Assembly (NCBI RefSeq): GCF_000024725.1
Contig: NC_013960.1
Coordinates: 124,001 to 188,000 of the forward strand
Length of the DNA: 64,000 nt
Direction: 5' to 3'
Source of the DNA: Nitrosococcus halophilus Nc 4
GTDB taxonomy: Bacteria > Pseudomonadota > Gammaproteobacteria > Nitrosococcales > Nitrosococcaceae
The first letter of the stretch is position 1. Every line of letters starts with the position of its first letter. Shown piece by piece: positions 8,535-17,400 of the stretch. The position numbers and the translations under genes were made by a program. The notes beneath the pieces are model-generated. The model searched no databases. It had not been told where the DNA came from and saw only the letters and a program-made list of their open reading frames with translations.

Positions 8535-8809
8535 GACTTGCCTCCAAGGTATTGCTTTGTAGCCTTTCTGCTTGGAATGACAGTTTTTAAGAAGATTTCA
8601 TTATCACTTTCTATATACGGGACCAAATAGGCATATTCATCAACCTCTACAACGAATACCCGTTGATTTAGGTATTTAGTCTTGTTGGGGTGTTCAATAT
8701 CATCCAACAACCGGCCCTTTTGTATGAAGAATAAGATATCTTCAAAAGATATTTGACGATCTTCTATAAGTTGCTGATTTTTAATATGATTCCAGTTGAA
8801 AGGCTTCAT
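8531..8809 (-). CDS. BrnT-like toxin
   Basis: 92 residues: MKPFNWNHIKNQQLIEDRQISFEDILFFIQKG, then VFVVEVDEYAYLVPYIE and IFLKTVIPSRKATKQYL. The pattern W-x-x-x-K-N...R-x-I-S-F-E-D and the C-terminal IPSRKATK resemble BrnT-like RelE-fold ribonuclease toxins. The next gene encodes a CopG-type antitoxin with a 4-base overlap, which supports a type II toxin-antitoxin pair. Family membership is from pattern recognition only; cleavage activity is inferred. Confidence 0.72.
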   Translation of the reverse strand: MKPFNWNHIKNQQLIEDRQISFEDILFFIQKGRLLDDIEHPNKTKYLNQRVFVVEVDEYAYLVPYIESDNEIFLKTVIPSRKATKQYLGGKS

Positions 8810-8955
8810 GGGACCAATTTTAGCATATATGTGTGCTTATTGGCATCGTTTCTTTCGGCTAATCGGGGAGTTGACAGGCGGGTTCTCCTGTATACATAGA
8901 GGCACAGCGTCTGATTATGCGGGGCGGGAGGTTCTGCTAGTCGAACAATTTATTC

Positions 8956-9438
8956 TCAAGTAAATACACCCTCATAAGTTGATATTCTAAAAATAGTAAA
9001 TATCAATAGACAAGACTTGACCCCTTTGTTCGGGTAGTAAATATCAATAGACAAGACTTGACCCCTTTGTTCGGGACCCCTTTGTTCGGCGGCGGTGGTG
9101 GTTTCACCTTTCAGGTAGCGCTGGATCAACACCGGTGTGCTGAACAAAGTGGTCCAGCGTTCAATAACGTCGGCGTCTTCCCAGTGCCCCGCCGTGTCTT
9201 CATCGACCCGCAATACGACATGGTAGTGATTGCTCATCACGGCATAGGCGCAGATGTCGATAGCGAATATGGACGATAAGCGCTTGAGTTTGTCGACAAT
9301 CCATTGGCGGCGGTGTTCGTAGTTGCGACCGGAGAAGTCATCGACGCCGCACAGGAATGCACGGCGCACACAACGGGCGACGCAGTGGTAGTACGGAGTA
9401 TCGACAAGGCTGATTTGAAGAGAGCGCGCTTGTGTCAT
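8956..9438 (-). pseudogene. Truncated REP-associated tyrosine transposase (RAYT / Y1 family)
   Basis: Starts MTQARSLQISLVDTPYYHCVARCVRRAFLCG and carries the HUH metal site in AYAVMSNHYHVVLRVD, both diagnostic of the RAYT/IS200-like Y1 transposases. Homology stops near QRYLKGE (about residue 112); the remaining frame runs through tandem repeats (8994-9089) and is meaningless. The C-terminal half, containing the catalytic Tyr helix, is missing, so the protein should be inactive. RAYTs mobilise REP elements, and REP-like GACTTGACCCCTTTG repeats abut this gene and recur in the window. Confidence 0.82.
8994..9089. repeat. 41-base tandem repeat containing a REP-like unit
   Basis: Two perfect 41-base units (8994-9034 and 9035-9075), each containing TAGACAAGACTTGACCCCTT, followed by a partial 14-base third copy (9076-9089). 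They sit where the transposase is truncated. Confidence 0.9.
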
Positions 9439-9528
9439 GGTGGAAGTCTAGCGGATCAAAACAGGAAGGGCAACAAAATATGGGTGTCCTTTATTCTCGT
9501 TTTCTGTGCCATAAGGCAACCCTTTTGA

Positions 9529-9535
9529 GTTATGC
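9529..9535 (-). other. Half attC-like core site after DUF2442 gene 1
   Basis: GCATAAC on the minus strand starts one base after the DUF2442 stop codon, the same arrangement as after the YoeB-like gene. No matching right half is seen, since the transposase region follows. Confidence 0.35.
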
Positions 9536-9536
9536 A

Positions 9537-9797
9537 CTACCTCGCTTTCAAAGGAAACCTTTCTGGATGTTCTATGATCTCAGCAGTCAGATCTACATCC
9601 AAGTCTGGCCAATAGAAATGATCCGGAGAAGGTTCCTCGACATTTAATATCTTTGCCACAGTCACGTTTTTGAACCACGGGAAATTCTCATAGGACATGA
9701 ACAATTCTCGGTCGTGGGCCAGCAGCCAAATACCATGCTTTGAAATGTTAGTCACCTCAACTTCCAAAATGTCTTTGCCAAGCGCTCTTGAGCTCAT
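9537..9797 (-). CDS. DUF2442 protein of a DUF4160/DUF2442 pair (copy 1)
   Basis: About 86 residues (MSSRALGKDILEVEVTNISKHGIWLL...). The block LFMSYENFPWFKNVTVAKILNVEEPSPDHFYWPDLDVDL is typical of DUF2442 (compare YxxFPWFxxA and HLYWPDLDVDL in the family). DUF2442 genes commonly follow DUF4160 genes and the pair is treated as a putative toxin-antitoxin module; biochemical roles are not established. Overlaps the upstream gene by about 41 bases, which implies translational coupling. Confidence 0.82.
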   Translation of the reverse strand: MSSRALGKDILEVEVTNISKHGIWLLAHDRELFMSYENFPWFKNVTVAKILNVEEPSPDHFYWPDLDVDLTAEIIEHPERFPLKAR

Positions 9798-9996
9798 GAT
9801 AATGTGCCTCAATGATGCCTTCGATCTCTTTCAATTGAGTTCTTGATAAATGATAGTTCTTCGCCAATTCGATTTCCGGCTCCAGCCAAAATTTTGCCTC
9901 TCCGCTTCCGCAGTACACGTGAACATGAGATCGCGATTCTTCTCTTGAGAAAAAGAAGAACCTGTATCCTCTCTCGCGGAAAATAGTAGGGCTCAT
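9757..9996 (-). CDS. DUF4160 protein (copy 1)
   Basis: 79 residues: MSPTIFRERGYRFFFFSREESRSHVHVYCGSGEAKFWLEPEIELAKNYHLSRTQLKEIEGIIEAHYHELKSAWQRHF. The S-H-V-H-V segment after SREE and the final W-x-x-H-F are family signatures. Intact. It is transcribed before DUF2442 copy 1. Function unknown; possibly the toxin partner of a small module. A nonsense-mutated paralogue lies 0.6 kb away. Confidence 0.82.
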   Translation of the reverse strand: MSPTIFRERGYRFFFFSREESRSHVHVYCGSGEAKFWLEPEIELAKNYHLSRTQLKEIEGIIEAHYHELKSAWQRHFGS

Positions 9997-10008
9997 AGCG
10001 CTTCCTAT

Positions 10009-10130
10009 AATGCCTAATGACGTAGCTGAGCGGCGAGTTTGCGCCAGATAATAGAAAAGGGGTTAGCCGGGCAATGCTAGCACTAACCAGATGCCGAAGA
10101 AGTATAGCAGTTGGACAGTCCGAGTTAAGC
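10009..10130 (-). other. attC-like site between the two DUF4160/DUF2442 modules
   Basis: On the minus strand GCTTAAC (10130-10124) starts two bases after the DUF2442 copy 2 stop and is followed by TCGGACTGTCCAACTGC. Candidate right cores are GTTAGTG (near 10087) and ATTAGGC (near 10009), the latter just before the next cassette gene. Right end uncertain. Confidence 0.45.
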
Positions 10131-10131
10131 G

Positions 10132-10401
10132 CTAAGCACCCTGTTTTGCATTGATTTCTTTTTCCACGGGCTTTAATCCAGCGAGAAGCGTTTCGGGTGC
10201 GATATCTTGCTCATGAGGCCATGTGACAGCACCAAACACCACATCGACCTGTGAAAAGTACGCCTTGTTTTTCAGTTCTCTGAATAAGCCATGATCCAGA
10301 TACGGCTTGAGGTCAAAAATTCCTTTCCGTCCATCTTCGAGTTCAACGTAAATTTCGTAGTTATCCAATGGACACACTCTTTTCACGTCCCAATACATCA
10401 T
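10132..10401 (-). CDS. DUF2442 protein (copy 2)
   Basis: 89 residues: MMYWDVKRVCPLDNYEIYVELEDGRKGIFDLKPYLDHGLFRELKN, then VFGAVTWPHEQDIAPETL. This is the more common DUF2442 type (FDLKPYL and TWPNGxDIAPETLY are the usual signatures). It starts four bases after the DUF4160 copy 2 stop. The frame is intact although its partner carries a nonsense mutation. Confidence 0.85.
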   Translation of the reverse strand: MMYWDVKRVCPLDNYEIYVELEDGRKGIFDLKPYLDHGLFRELKNKAYFSQVDVVFGAVTWPHEQDIAPETLLAGLKPVEKEINAKQGA

Positions 10402-10405
10402 TGCC

Positions 10406-10672
10406 TCACAGTGGATCGATCTTATAGGGGGTTTCTCCGGCCACGGCTAATTCCCAGTTAGCTATGAGTTCATCTCGATGTAGCTCAATCCATGCTTGCA
10501 CCAGACGCAGTTGCTTACGGGGCAGCTCGCCTGCGAGTATTTCACCATCATCAATTCGGACTGAGGCCTCGAACTCTGCGTACCGCGCATGGATGTGTGG
10601 CACACCATGATGCTAATTATCCAGAAAGTACATCCGGATGATAATCCCGTAGAACATTGAAATTACGGGCAT
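10406..10672 (-). pseudogene. DUF4160 gene (copy 2) with an in-frame nonsense codon
   Basis: From ATG 10672, preceded by a strong GGGAGG ribosome site, the frame reads MPVISMFYGIIIRMYFLDN, then TAG at 10615-10613, then HHGVPHIHARYAEF and on to WELAVAGETPYKIDPL at the normal end. The whole is one continuous frame of 88 codons apart from codon 20, where the family usually has Glu (GAG), so one G-to-T change on the coding strand explains it. A GTG at 10603 could allow restart and give a 65-residue protein lacking the N-terminal strand. Confidence 0.85.
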
Positions 10673-11118
10673 AATTAAGCCACCTCCCTTTGCCTAGGCC
10701 TTCCTATTGTGGCGCGTCATGGTGTCAATTGCCGAACAATTTAAAAATAATGGCAAATTTGTCTGCATATCTACTTTAGAAATCATCATAAACGCTAGTT
10801 AAAAGAGGTCAAGAAAGAATGCCCCTACCTTATTGGAATAAGTTCGACGAGTTAGGTGATTAAGACATCACTCCCTCCATGCGGAGAGGAATTATTAGTG
10901 ATTAAATTAAACAGTTATTTAGTATTTAGAAATAATGGGCTAAGTCTTATTTCGTGCTTATCTTCGAACTTGATATTCTACAAATAGCAAATAGCAATAG
11001 ACAAGACTTGACCCCTTTGCTTTGATAGTACATGCCACTCAGACGGGGCCAATGAGATAGATCCTCGCTCTCGCATCAATTCCGTTCGATTGTGACATCT
11101 GCGCCAAACCTGGAGTAC
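10673..11118. other. Spacer with a REP-like repeat
   Basis: No gene seen. Bases 10969-11021 carry TTGATATTCTACAAATAG followed by CAATAGACAAGACTTGACCC and CTTTGC, matching the repeat at 8979-9028 and, inverted, 29363-29396. Confidence 0.6.
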
Positions 11119-11184
11119 TTCTAACGCCACCCATCACCGGCTGCGACCGAAGGGAGCGGTCCGCGTGCATGGACTTCGTTAGGC
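11119..11184 (-). other. attC-like site of the PEP-CTERM cassette
   Basis: On the minus strand from GCCTAAC (11184-11178) to GTTAGAA (11125-11119), 66 bases, with an inner GCGGACCGCTCCC / GGTCGCAGCC imperfect stem. It lies 47 bases after the stop of the PEP-CTERM gene, the expected cassette position. Confidence 0.65.
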
Positions 11185-11230
11185 CGTTCATAATTCAACT
11201 TTTCAAGCCCCGTTTCCTAGCCATTCCTAT

Positions 11231-12055
11231 TCATATCTGACCGGTTTGGTTAGGTTTAAATTTCGCTGCACTCGGTGCCTTTTTGCTAAAGCAAAGCGCG
11301 ACACCTAGTCCTAAAAAAAAGAGCACTATGGTTGGAGGCTCAGGGATTGCTCGAGATTCCTCCAGAGACGAGTCGAAAAGGCTGGCTATTGCGAAATCAC
11401 CTGCGCCGGCATTGGGCCCCAGAAGCGCGCCGACCCGAAGCACATTACGGAAGTCAACTCGCGTATTTGCTGGTCGGAAGCCGCTTTCCTCTTTAGAGTC
11501 CTGAATATCGAAACTTCCACTTCTGACTAAGGCAGTCGCATCTTCAATTTCGAAGCCTAATGGATCCAATCTACCAAACCAGTCAGCTCCAGCTTCCGCC
11601 CACATGCCGGCTGGTGGCCCCAGACGTTGCGAATCAAGTGTCATCTCCAATCTGCCGTCTATGCTGATCACCTGCTTAAGCAGCCCCCCCGGATGTGTCC
11701 AGTGTGCAGCGACGAAGAGTTCAGCTCTTTTTTCCTCGCCGGGGGCATCAGCGATAACGCTTATGCCTTTCTCGAGCCGTCCGAAAAACCGTCCCTGCGT
11801 GTGACGCACAAACCCAATCGCCTCGCCTTGATCATAGAGGTGCGAGATATTGGGGAACGTCTCAGAATCGCTCAAATCGAAGAATAATGGATCTCCGTTT
11901 GGCGTAGATCTAACTAGCTCTGTAATGTCATCTAACGGGGACAACGGATCTCCAGGCTCAGCTCGAACAAAGGCCTGGTCGATAGTTAGTCCGGCCGCAG
12001 GTGTCCACCATAGATGCGATAGCACTATTGCCATGAACCACATTAAACGCTTCAT
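11231..12055 (-). CDS. PEP-CTERM sorted secreted protein
   Basis: 274 residues from ATG 12055, preceded by a strong GGAGGAGA site. A signal peptide (MKRLMWFMAIVLSHLWWTPAAG) leads a soluble domain of unknown fold. The C-terminus has the sorting signal IPEPPTIVLFFLGLGVALCF followed by basic residues. PEP-CTERM proteins are cleaved and attached by an exosortase, which is not in this window. The tail after the basic cluster (APSAAKFKPNQTGQI) is longer than usual. An attC-like site on each side suggests that it is an integron cassette. Confidence 0.8.
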   Translation of the reverse strand: MKRLMWFMAIVLSHLWWTPAAGLTIDQAFVRAEPGDPLSPLDDITELVRSTPNGDPLFFDLSDSETFPNISHLYDQGEAIGFVRHTQGRFFGRLEKGISVIADAPGEEKRAELFVAAHWTHPGGLLKQVISIDGRLEMTLDSQRLGPPAGMWAEAGADWFGRLDPLGFEIEDATALVRSGSFDIQDSKEESGFRPANTRVDFRNVLRVGALLGPNAGAGDFAIASLFDSSLEESRAIPEPPTIVLFFLGLGVALCFSKKAPSAAKFKPNQTGQI

Positions 12056-12084
12056 GGTACTTCTCCTCCACAATCAGGTTTCTT

Positions 12085-12198
12085 GGATAACGGGCCGGGA
12101 GCTGAGCGGCACCCCGCGCGGAGCGGGCGCTCAGGAGGAGCGCATCGCGAGCACGGGGCGCAGCCGCAGAGCGGTGTCCGCTCCAGCGACAGTTAGGC
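12085..12198 (-). other. attC-like site upstream of the PEP-CTERM gene
   Basis: On the minus strand from GCCTAAC (12198-12192) to GTTATCC (12091-12085), 114 bases, very GC-rich with several imperfect inverted segments. The right core has a mismatch to GTTRRRY. Its terminal CTCCCGGCCCGTTA recurs on the + strand at 12301-12314. Confidence 0.5.
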
Positions 12199-12261
12199 GT
12201 CGCTCGCGCTACGGTGACCTTCAAATGATTCTCCCTTCAATTTCAGCACTTCGGTTTCCAT
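12193..12261 (-). CDS. Possible 22-codon cassette mini-ORF
   Basis: ATG 12261 to a TAA inside the GCCTAAC core gives METEVLKLKGESFEGHRSAS plus DA. A stop codon inside the attC R'' box is typical of cassette genes, but there is no clear ribosome site and no recognisable product. It could equally be a remnant. Confidence 0.25.
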   Translation of the reverse strand: METEVLKLKGESFEGHRSASDA

Positions 12262-12310
12262 TGGCAACAGCGTTTGGCGCGAGCAAGCCTACTGGCGCGG
12301 CTCCCGGCCC

Positions 12311-12351
12311 GTTAAGCGCCGCGACGCGAGGGAGCGCGAGCGGCGCTTAAC
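12311..12351. other. Inverted repeat with integron core-like ends, possible attI/attC
   Basis: Perfect 12-base arms GTTAAGCGCCGC (12311-12322) and GCGGCGCTTAAC (12340-12351) around a 17-base loop. Read on the minus strand, GTTAAGC at 12351 is where the attI core would fall: between intI and the first cassette. Orientation and identity are uncertain. Confidence 0.4.
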
Positions 12352-12608
12352 ATGAAATAGACTGACTAAGCTGCGTCTTATCACACGCAACCGGCTACTG
12401 GCCAATACCTATTTCTATCCTTATATCAAATAATTACTAATCCTGACAGCGTATATTAGTTTTGACAAATACGCATCTCAGCTCTATTTTTCTTTCGTTT
12501 TGTGACCTGCGTCTTATAAGACGTATACTGTCTCTTCAACGGAGCAAAAAATCGCCGATATCATATATATAGCTGAGTTGTTCGGTGTTGCCAATCGGTG
12601 ATATACGC
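12352..12608. promoter_or_regulatory. Integrase promoter region
   Basis: Candidate promoter for intI: TTGACA (12462-12467), 17 bases, TATTTT (12485-12490). A palindrome GTCTTATAAGAC (12511-12522) follows and may be an operator. No clear LexA box is seen. A divergent cassette promoter and attI would be expected here but cannot be fixed by eye. Confidence 0.4.
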
Positions 12609-13585
12609 ATGAGTATCTCAAAGCCCAAATCCCCGCCTAAGCTCCTCGATCAAGTGCGGGAGGCTATTCGTGTCAGGCACTACAGTATCCGCACGGAACA
12701 AGCGTATCTGGGTTGGATCAAGCGCTTCATTTTTTTTATGGCAAGCGCCATTCTGGCGATATGGGCAAGGCGGAGATCAGTGCTTTTTTGTCTCATCTCG
12801 CCGTCAGGGGAAAGGTAGCGGCCTCCACGCAGAATCAGGCGCTCAATGCCATTCTGTTCTTATATCGTGAGGTTTTGAAGCGGGATGTGGGGTGGTTGGA
12901 TGAGGTAGAACGGGCAAAAAAGCCGTTGCGTCTTCCGGTGGTATTTACGCCCAACGAGGCGAGAAGAGTTTTGGCGTTGTTACCGAAGGGAAAATGGTTG
13001 ATGGCCAGTCTTCTGTATGGTTCCGGCCTGCGTTTGATGGAGTGCGTGCGGTTGCGGGTCAAGGACGTGGATTTTCACTATCGTCAGATCACGGTCCGGG
13101 ATGGTAAAGGCCGCAAGGACCGAGTGACGGTGCTTCCGAAAAAGCTGGCCGAACCGCTGCAAGTTCAGTTGGAGACTGTGAAGACGCTGCATCAACAGGA
13201 TCTAAAGGAAGGTTGCGGCGCGGTTTATTTGCCTTACGCTCTGGAGAAAAAGTATTCCAACGCTAATCGTGAATTTGGCTGGCAGTATGTGTTTCCCGCA
13301 AGTAAACGGGCCATCGATCCTCGTTCTGGGGTGGTGCGCCGCCATCATCTCTCAGAAACCGCACTGCAGCAGGCCGTTAAGAATGCCATTCGCAAAGCAG
13401 GGATCAATAAACCGGGTAGCTGCCATACGTTTCGGCATAGCTTCGCAACGCATCTGCTGGAAAATGGCTACGACATCCGAACCATACAAGAACTACTGGG
13501 GCACAAGGATGTGAATACCACGATGATCTACACTCATGTTCTTGAGCGGGGTGGCAGGGGTGTACGCAGTCCGCTGAACTGGTAA
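12609..13585 (+). pseudogene. intI: Integron integrase (IntI), frame interrupted at a T8 run
   Basis: The start [22 protein letters not shown], then [18 protein letters not shown] (frame 1) continues as [23 protein letters not shown] in the -1 frame; the switch falls at eight T (12730-12737). The rest is a full tyrosine recombinase: [16 protein letters not shown] (first catalytic Arg), [29 protein letters not shown] (catalytic Tyr). The insert [24 protein letters not shown] is the extra helix specific to integron integrases and separates it from XerC/D. Without a -1 slip the protein is inactive. Confidence 0.88.
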
Positions 13586-13737
13586 GCAGAAAATAAATCC
13601 GTCCCTGACGCCTCTTGAATGGGTAATCCATTCCCTCCATTCTACCTCCCTTCGTCGCTTCCAAATGTTAAAGTATCCCTTTCTCCTTCGGCCCCTTGGC
13701 CGTAATGTTTAGGCGCTTTGGTGTTTGCGTATTAGAT

Positions 13738-14355
13738 ATGACGGATTTTATGACGGATTTATTGCCCCCCAGCTTCTATGCCCGCGATGCCTTGGAGGTG
13801 GCTGCGGATTTGTTGGGGGTCTTGCTCTGCCGCGATCAAGTAGTACTGCGGATCACAGAGGTGGAAGCCTATCGTTGGCCGGAGGATACCGCCAATCATG
13901 GCCGTCATGGACGGACCTTGCGGAATGAGGCCCTGTGGGGACCGCCGGGGCGGGTTTATCTTTATGTCTGCTATGGCATCCATCATCTTCTTAACTTGGT
14001 GACGGGGGAAGAAGGGCAGGCCGCTGCGGTGCTGATTCGCGCTTGCGAGCCGGTGGCGGGCCTTGATCTCATCCAACGCCGCCGCCGGGGTAAAATAGGG
14101 CCGAGCTTGCTCACCGGCCCAGGGAAAGTGGGCGCGGCTTTGGGACTGGATCTGGGCTGGAATCACCATCCTCTTTATGAACCAGGGGGGCTTGAGGTCC
14201 GCTGGGGTGCTCCGGTGAAAGGGCGGTTGGCGGGGCCGCGGGTGGGGATCGCCTATGCCCGTCCCGAGCATCGGGATGCCCCTTGGCGGTTGGCCATTCC
14301 GGATAGCCCTTGGGTCAGTTGCCGTTCCCAACTCCAGCCTAGCCAGGAAAGCTAG
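13738..14355 (+). CDS. 3-methyladenine DNA glycosylase (Aag/MPG family)
   Basis: 205 residues from ATG 13738 (MTDFMTDLLPPSFYARDALEVAADLLG). Conserved MPG blocks: ITEVEAYRWPEDTANHGRHGRTLRNEALWGPPGRVYLYVCYGIHHLLNLVT, with the catalytic Glu in EVEAY and the damaged-base pocket residues nearby, and the C-terminal RVGIAYARPEHRDAPWRLAI. The enzyme excises alkylated purines (3-methyladenine, hypoxanthine) in base-excision repair. It sits just upstream of a uvrA gene, so two repair pathways are neighbours here, although a 130-base gap suggests separate transcription. Confidence 0.92.
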   Translation: MTDFMTDLLPPSFYARDALEVAADLLGVLLCRDQVVLRITEVEAYRWPEDTANHGRHGRTLRNEALWGPPGRVYLYVCYGIHHLLNLVTGEEGQAAAVLIRACEPVAGLDLIQRRRRGKIGPSLLTGPGKVGAALGLDLGWNHHPLYEPGGLEVRWGAPVKGRLAGPRVGIAYARPEHRDAPWRLAIPDSPWVSCRSQLQPSQES

Positions 14356-14487
14356 CAGAAATTATTAACCCGGATAATTCATAAGATCACCACAAAGGCA
14401 CGAAGAACACAAAGAAATCAGCTTGGTGGTGAAAAGTCCAGGTTAAAATATCAGCGGAACATTCCGTTTGGATTCCAGGATGTCTTC

Positions 14488-17400
14488 ATGTCTAAAGGAT
14501 TTATTTGGGTCAAGGGAGCCCGGCAGAATAATCTGAAGGGGCTCAATCTCAAGTTCCCCCTCAATGAGCTGATTGTGATTACCGGGGTCAGTGGTTCCGG
14601 TAAATCTTCCCTGGCCTTTGACACCATTTACGCCGAAGGGCAACGGCGCTATGTGGAGACTTTCTCTCCCTACGCCCGCCAGTTTCTTGACCGGATGGAC
14701 AAGCCCCAGGTGGATCGCATCGAGGGGATTCCACCGGCTATTGCCATCGATCAGACCAATCCGGTTCGGACTTCCCGCTCCACCGTAGGGACCATGACGG
14801 AGTTGAATGATCACCTCAAGCTTCTCTTCGCCCGGGCGGGAAAACTCTACTGCCAGGGTTGCGGGCAACCGGTGCGGCGGGATACGCCGGATAGCATTTA
14901 TGACCAGCTTCTCCATCAGGGGATGGGTCTTCGGGCTTTGATGACTTTTGAGATTGCCATCCCTCCCAACTTTTCCCCCCAGGAGGTGAAAGAGCAGCTC
15001 TTAAGGCAAGGCTATACCCGCTTTCACCACCAGAATGATCAGGTATTAGAGGTCATTCAGGATCGGCTGCGCTTGGAGCCCAGCCGGCGGGAGCGGATTG
15101 TGGAAGCCCTGGAAACGGCCCTCAAGCATGGCCGGGGCCGCCTTGCCGTCTATCCTTTGGATGAAGACCGCCAACCCCTGCCGCCTTGGCGCTTTTCCTC
15201 CGCTCTCCACTGTCCCCAGTGTGATCTGGCTTACCGGGACCCCTTTCCCAACCTGTTTTCCTTTAACTCTCCCTTGGGGGCCTGTGAGACTTGTCGGGGC
15301 TTTGGCCGGACCATGGGGATTGACTATGACTTGGTGGTGCCCGACGACCGTAAAACCCTGGCCGAGGGGGCCATCAAACCCTGGCAGACCGCAAGTTATG
15401 AAGAATGTCAGCAGGATCTGATGAGATTTGCCCGCCGGCGGGGGATTCCTACTCAACGCCCTTGGCGGGAGCTGACCTCCGACCAGCAGCGCTGGGTATT
15501 GGAAGGAGAGGGGGAGTGGGAGGAAAATAAATGGTATGGAGTCCAGCGTTTCTTCCATTGGCTGGAAGGTAAAAGCTACAAAATGCACATTCGGGTGTTG
15601 CTATCCAAATACCGGGCCTACCATCTTTGTCCCGCCTGCCACGGAGCGCGTCTCAAACCCGAGTCCTTGCTGTGGCGGCTGGGAACCAAAGCCGATGCCG
15701 ATCGGGTGCTGCCGGAAAAACACCGCTTTAAGCCCTCAGGGGTCCGGTTTTCCCAACCGCAATTGGCGGCTTTGCCGGGTTTGACCCTCCATGATGTGAT
15801 GCAGCTTCCCCTGGAGCGCTGCCAGCAATTTTTTACTCAGCTTACCTTGCCCGCCCCCTTGGATCAGGCCGCCGAATTGCTGTTAGGGGAGATTCGCTCC
15901 CGCCTCAATTACCTGGTGGAGGTGGGGCTGGGCTATCTCACTTTGGACCGCCAATCCCGGACCTTAAGCGGGGGGGAAGTGCAGCGGATCAATTTGACCA
16001 CCGCCCTGGGCACCTCCCTGGTCAATACCTTGTTTGTTTTGGATGAGCCGAGCATCGGTTTGCACGCCCGGGATTTGCAGCGGATCATCCGGGTGCTGCA
16101 ACGGCTGCGGGATGGGGGCAATTCCCTGATTGTGGTGGAGCACGATCCCCAAGTAATGCTGGCCGCCGACCGGGTGCTGGACTTGGGACCGGGGCCGGGG
16201 GAGCGGGGCGGCCAGCGGGTGTTTTTCGGCCCTCCTCACGAATTGTTGCAAGCCAAGAACTCCCTCACTGCCCAGTATTTGGTGGGCAAAAAGCAGGTGG
16301 TTGCCGAGCCTAGCCGCGCTGGAAAGCCCCCGGCCACGGCCTCTATGGAGATTCGGGGGGCCACGGAAAATAATCTCAAAAATATCACGGTCCGTTTTCC
16401 CCTGAACCGCTTGGTGTGCGTGACCGGGGTCAGCGGTTCGGGCAAATCCACCCTGGTGCAAGAGGTCCTGTATAAGGGATTGCGGAAACTTAAGGGCCAG
16501 CCGGTGGGCATTCCCGGCGGCCATCAGGCCCTCCAGGGCCATGAGCCGATCCAGGGGGTGGTGCTGGTGGATCAGTCTCCCATTGGCAAAACCACCCGCT
16601 CCAATCCGGTCAGCTACGTGGGGGCCTTGGCGGGTCTGCGCAAAGCCTTTGCCGCCGAGCCCTTGGCCCAGGAGCGGGGCTATGGCGCCGGCACCTTTAG
16701 TTTTAACAGCGGCAATGGGCGCTGTCCCACTTGCGGCGGCAGTGGCTTTGAGCAGGTGGAAATGCAGTTTCTCAGCGACGTTTATCTTCGTTGTCCCGAT
16801 TGCAACGGCCAGCGCTATCGGCCGGAAATCTTGGAAGTCAAACTCCAACCTTCAACTCATAGTCCGGGGAAGTCTATTGCTGAGGTGCTGGAGATGACGG
16901 TGGCCGAGGCTCTGGAGTTTTTCGCGGACTATCCGGAGGTGAAGCGGGGAATCGAACCCCTCCAGGCGGTGGGGCTCGGTTACATGAAATTGGGCCAGCC
17001 GGTGCCCACCTTGAGCGGGGGCGAGGCCCAACGGCTGAAGCTGGCCGGCCATTTGGCCAAAGGGCGGGGACGTAAGGAAGCCCATCGTACCCTGTTTTTA
17101 TTTGATGAACCGACCACGGGCTTGCATTTTGACGATATTGCCACCTTGCTCCAAGCCTTCCAGCGTTTGTTGGCGGAAGGTCATTCCCTGGTGGTGATAG
17201 AGCACAATCTGGAGGTGATCCAGGCGGCGGATTGGATCATCGATTTGGGTCCGGAAGGCGGTGAGGCCGGGGGCAAAGTGATTGCTATCGGTTCCCCCCA
17301 GGAGGTAGCCCAATCCCAAGGCAGCCATACCGGCCAAGCCTTGCGGGATCATGCCCAGGCCCTGAACTTACTCACCCTGGCAACGCCGGCCATTGGCGAG

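Noticed and set aside
8994-9089. Tandem repeat as a CRISPR array
   Set aside because: The units are contiguous without spacers, and no cas genes are present.
12500-12560. LexA box before intI
   Set aside because: The CTGT half is present but the matching ACAG half is not; only a separate GTCTTATAAGAC palindrome is seen.
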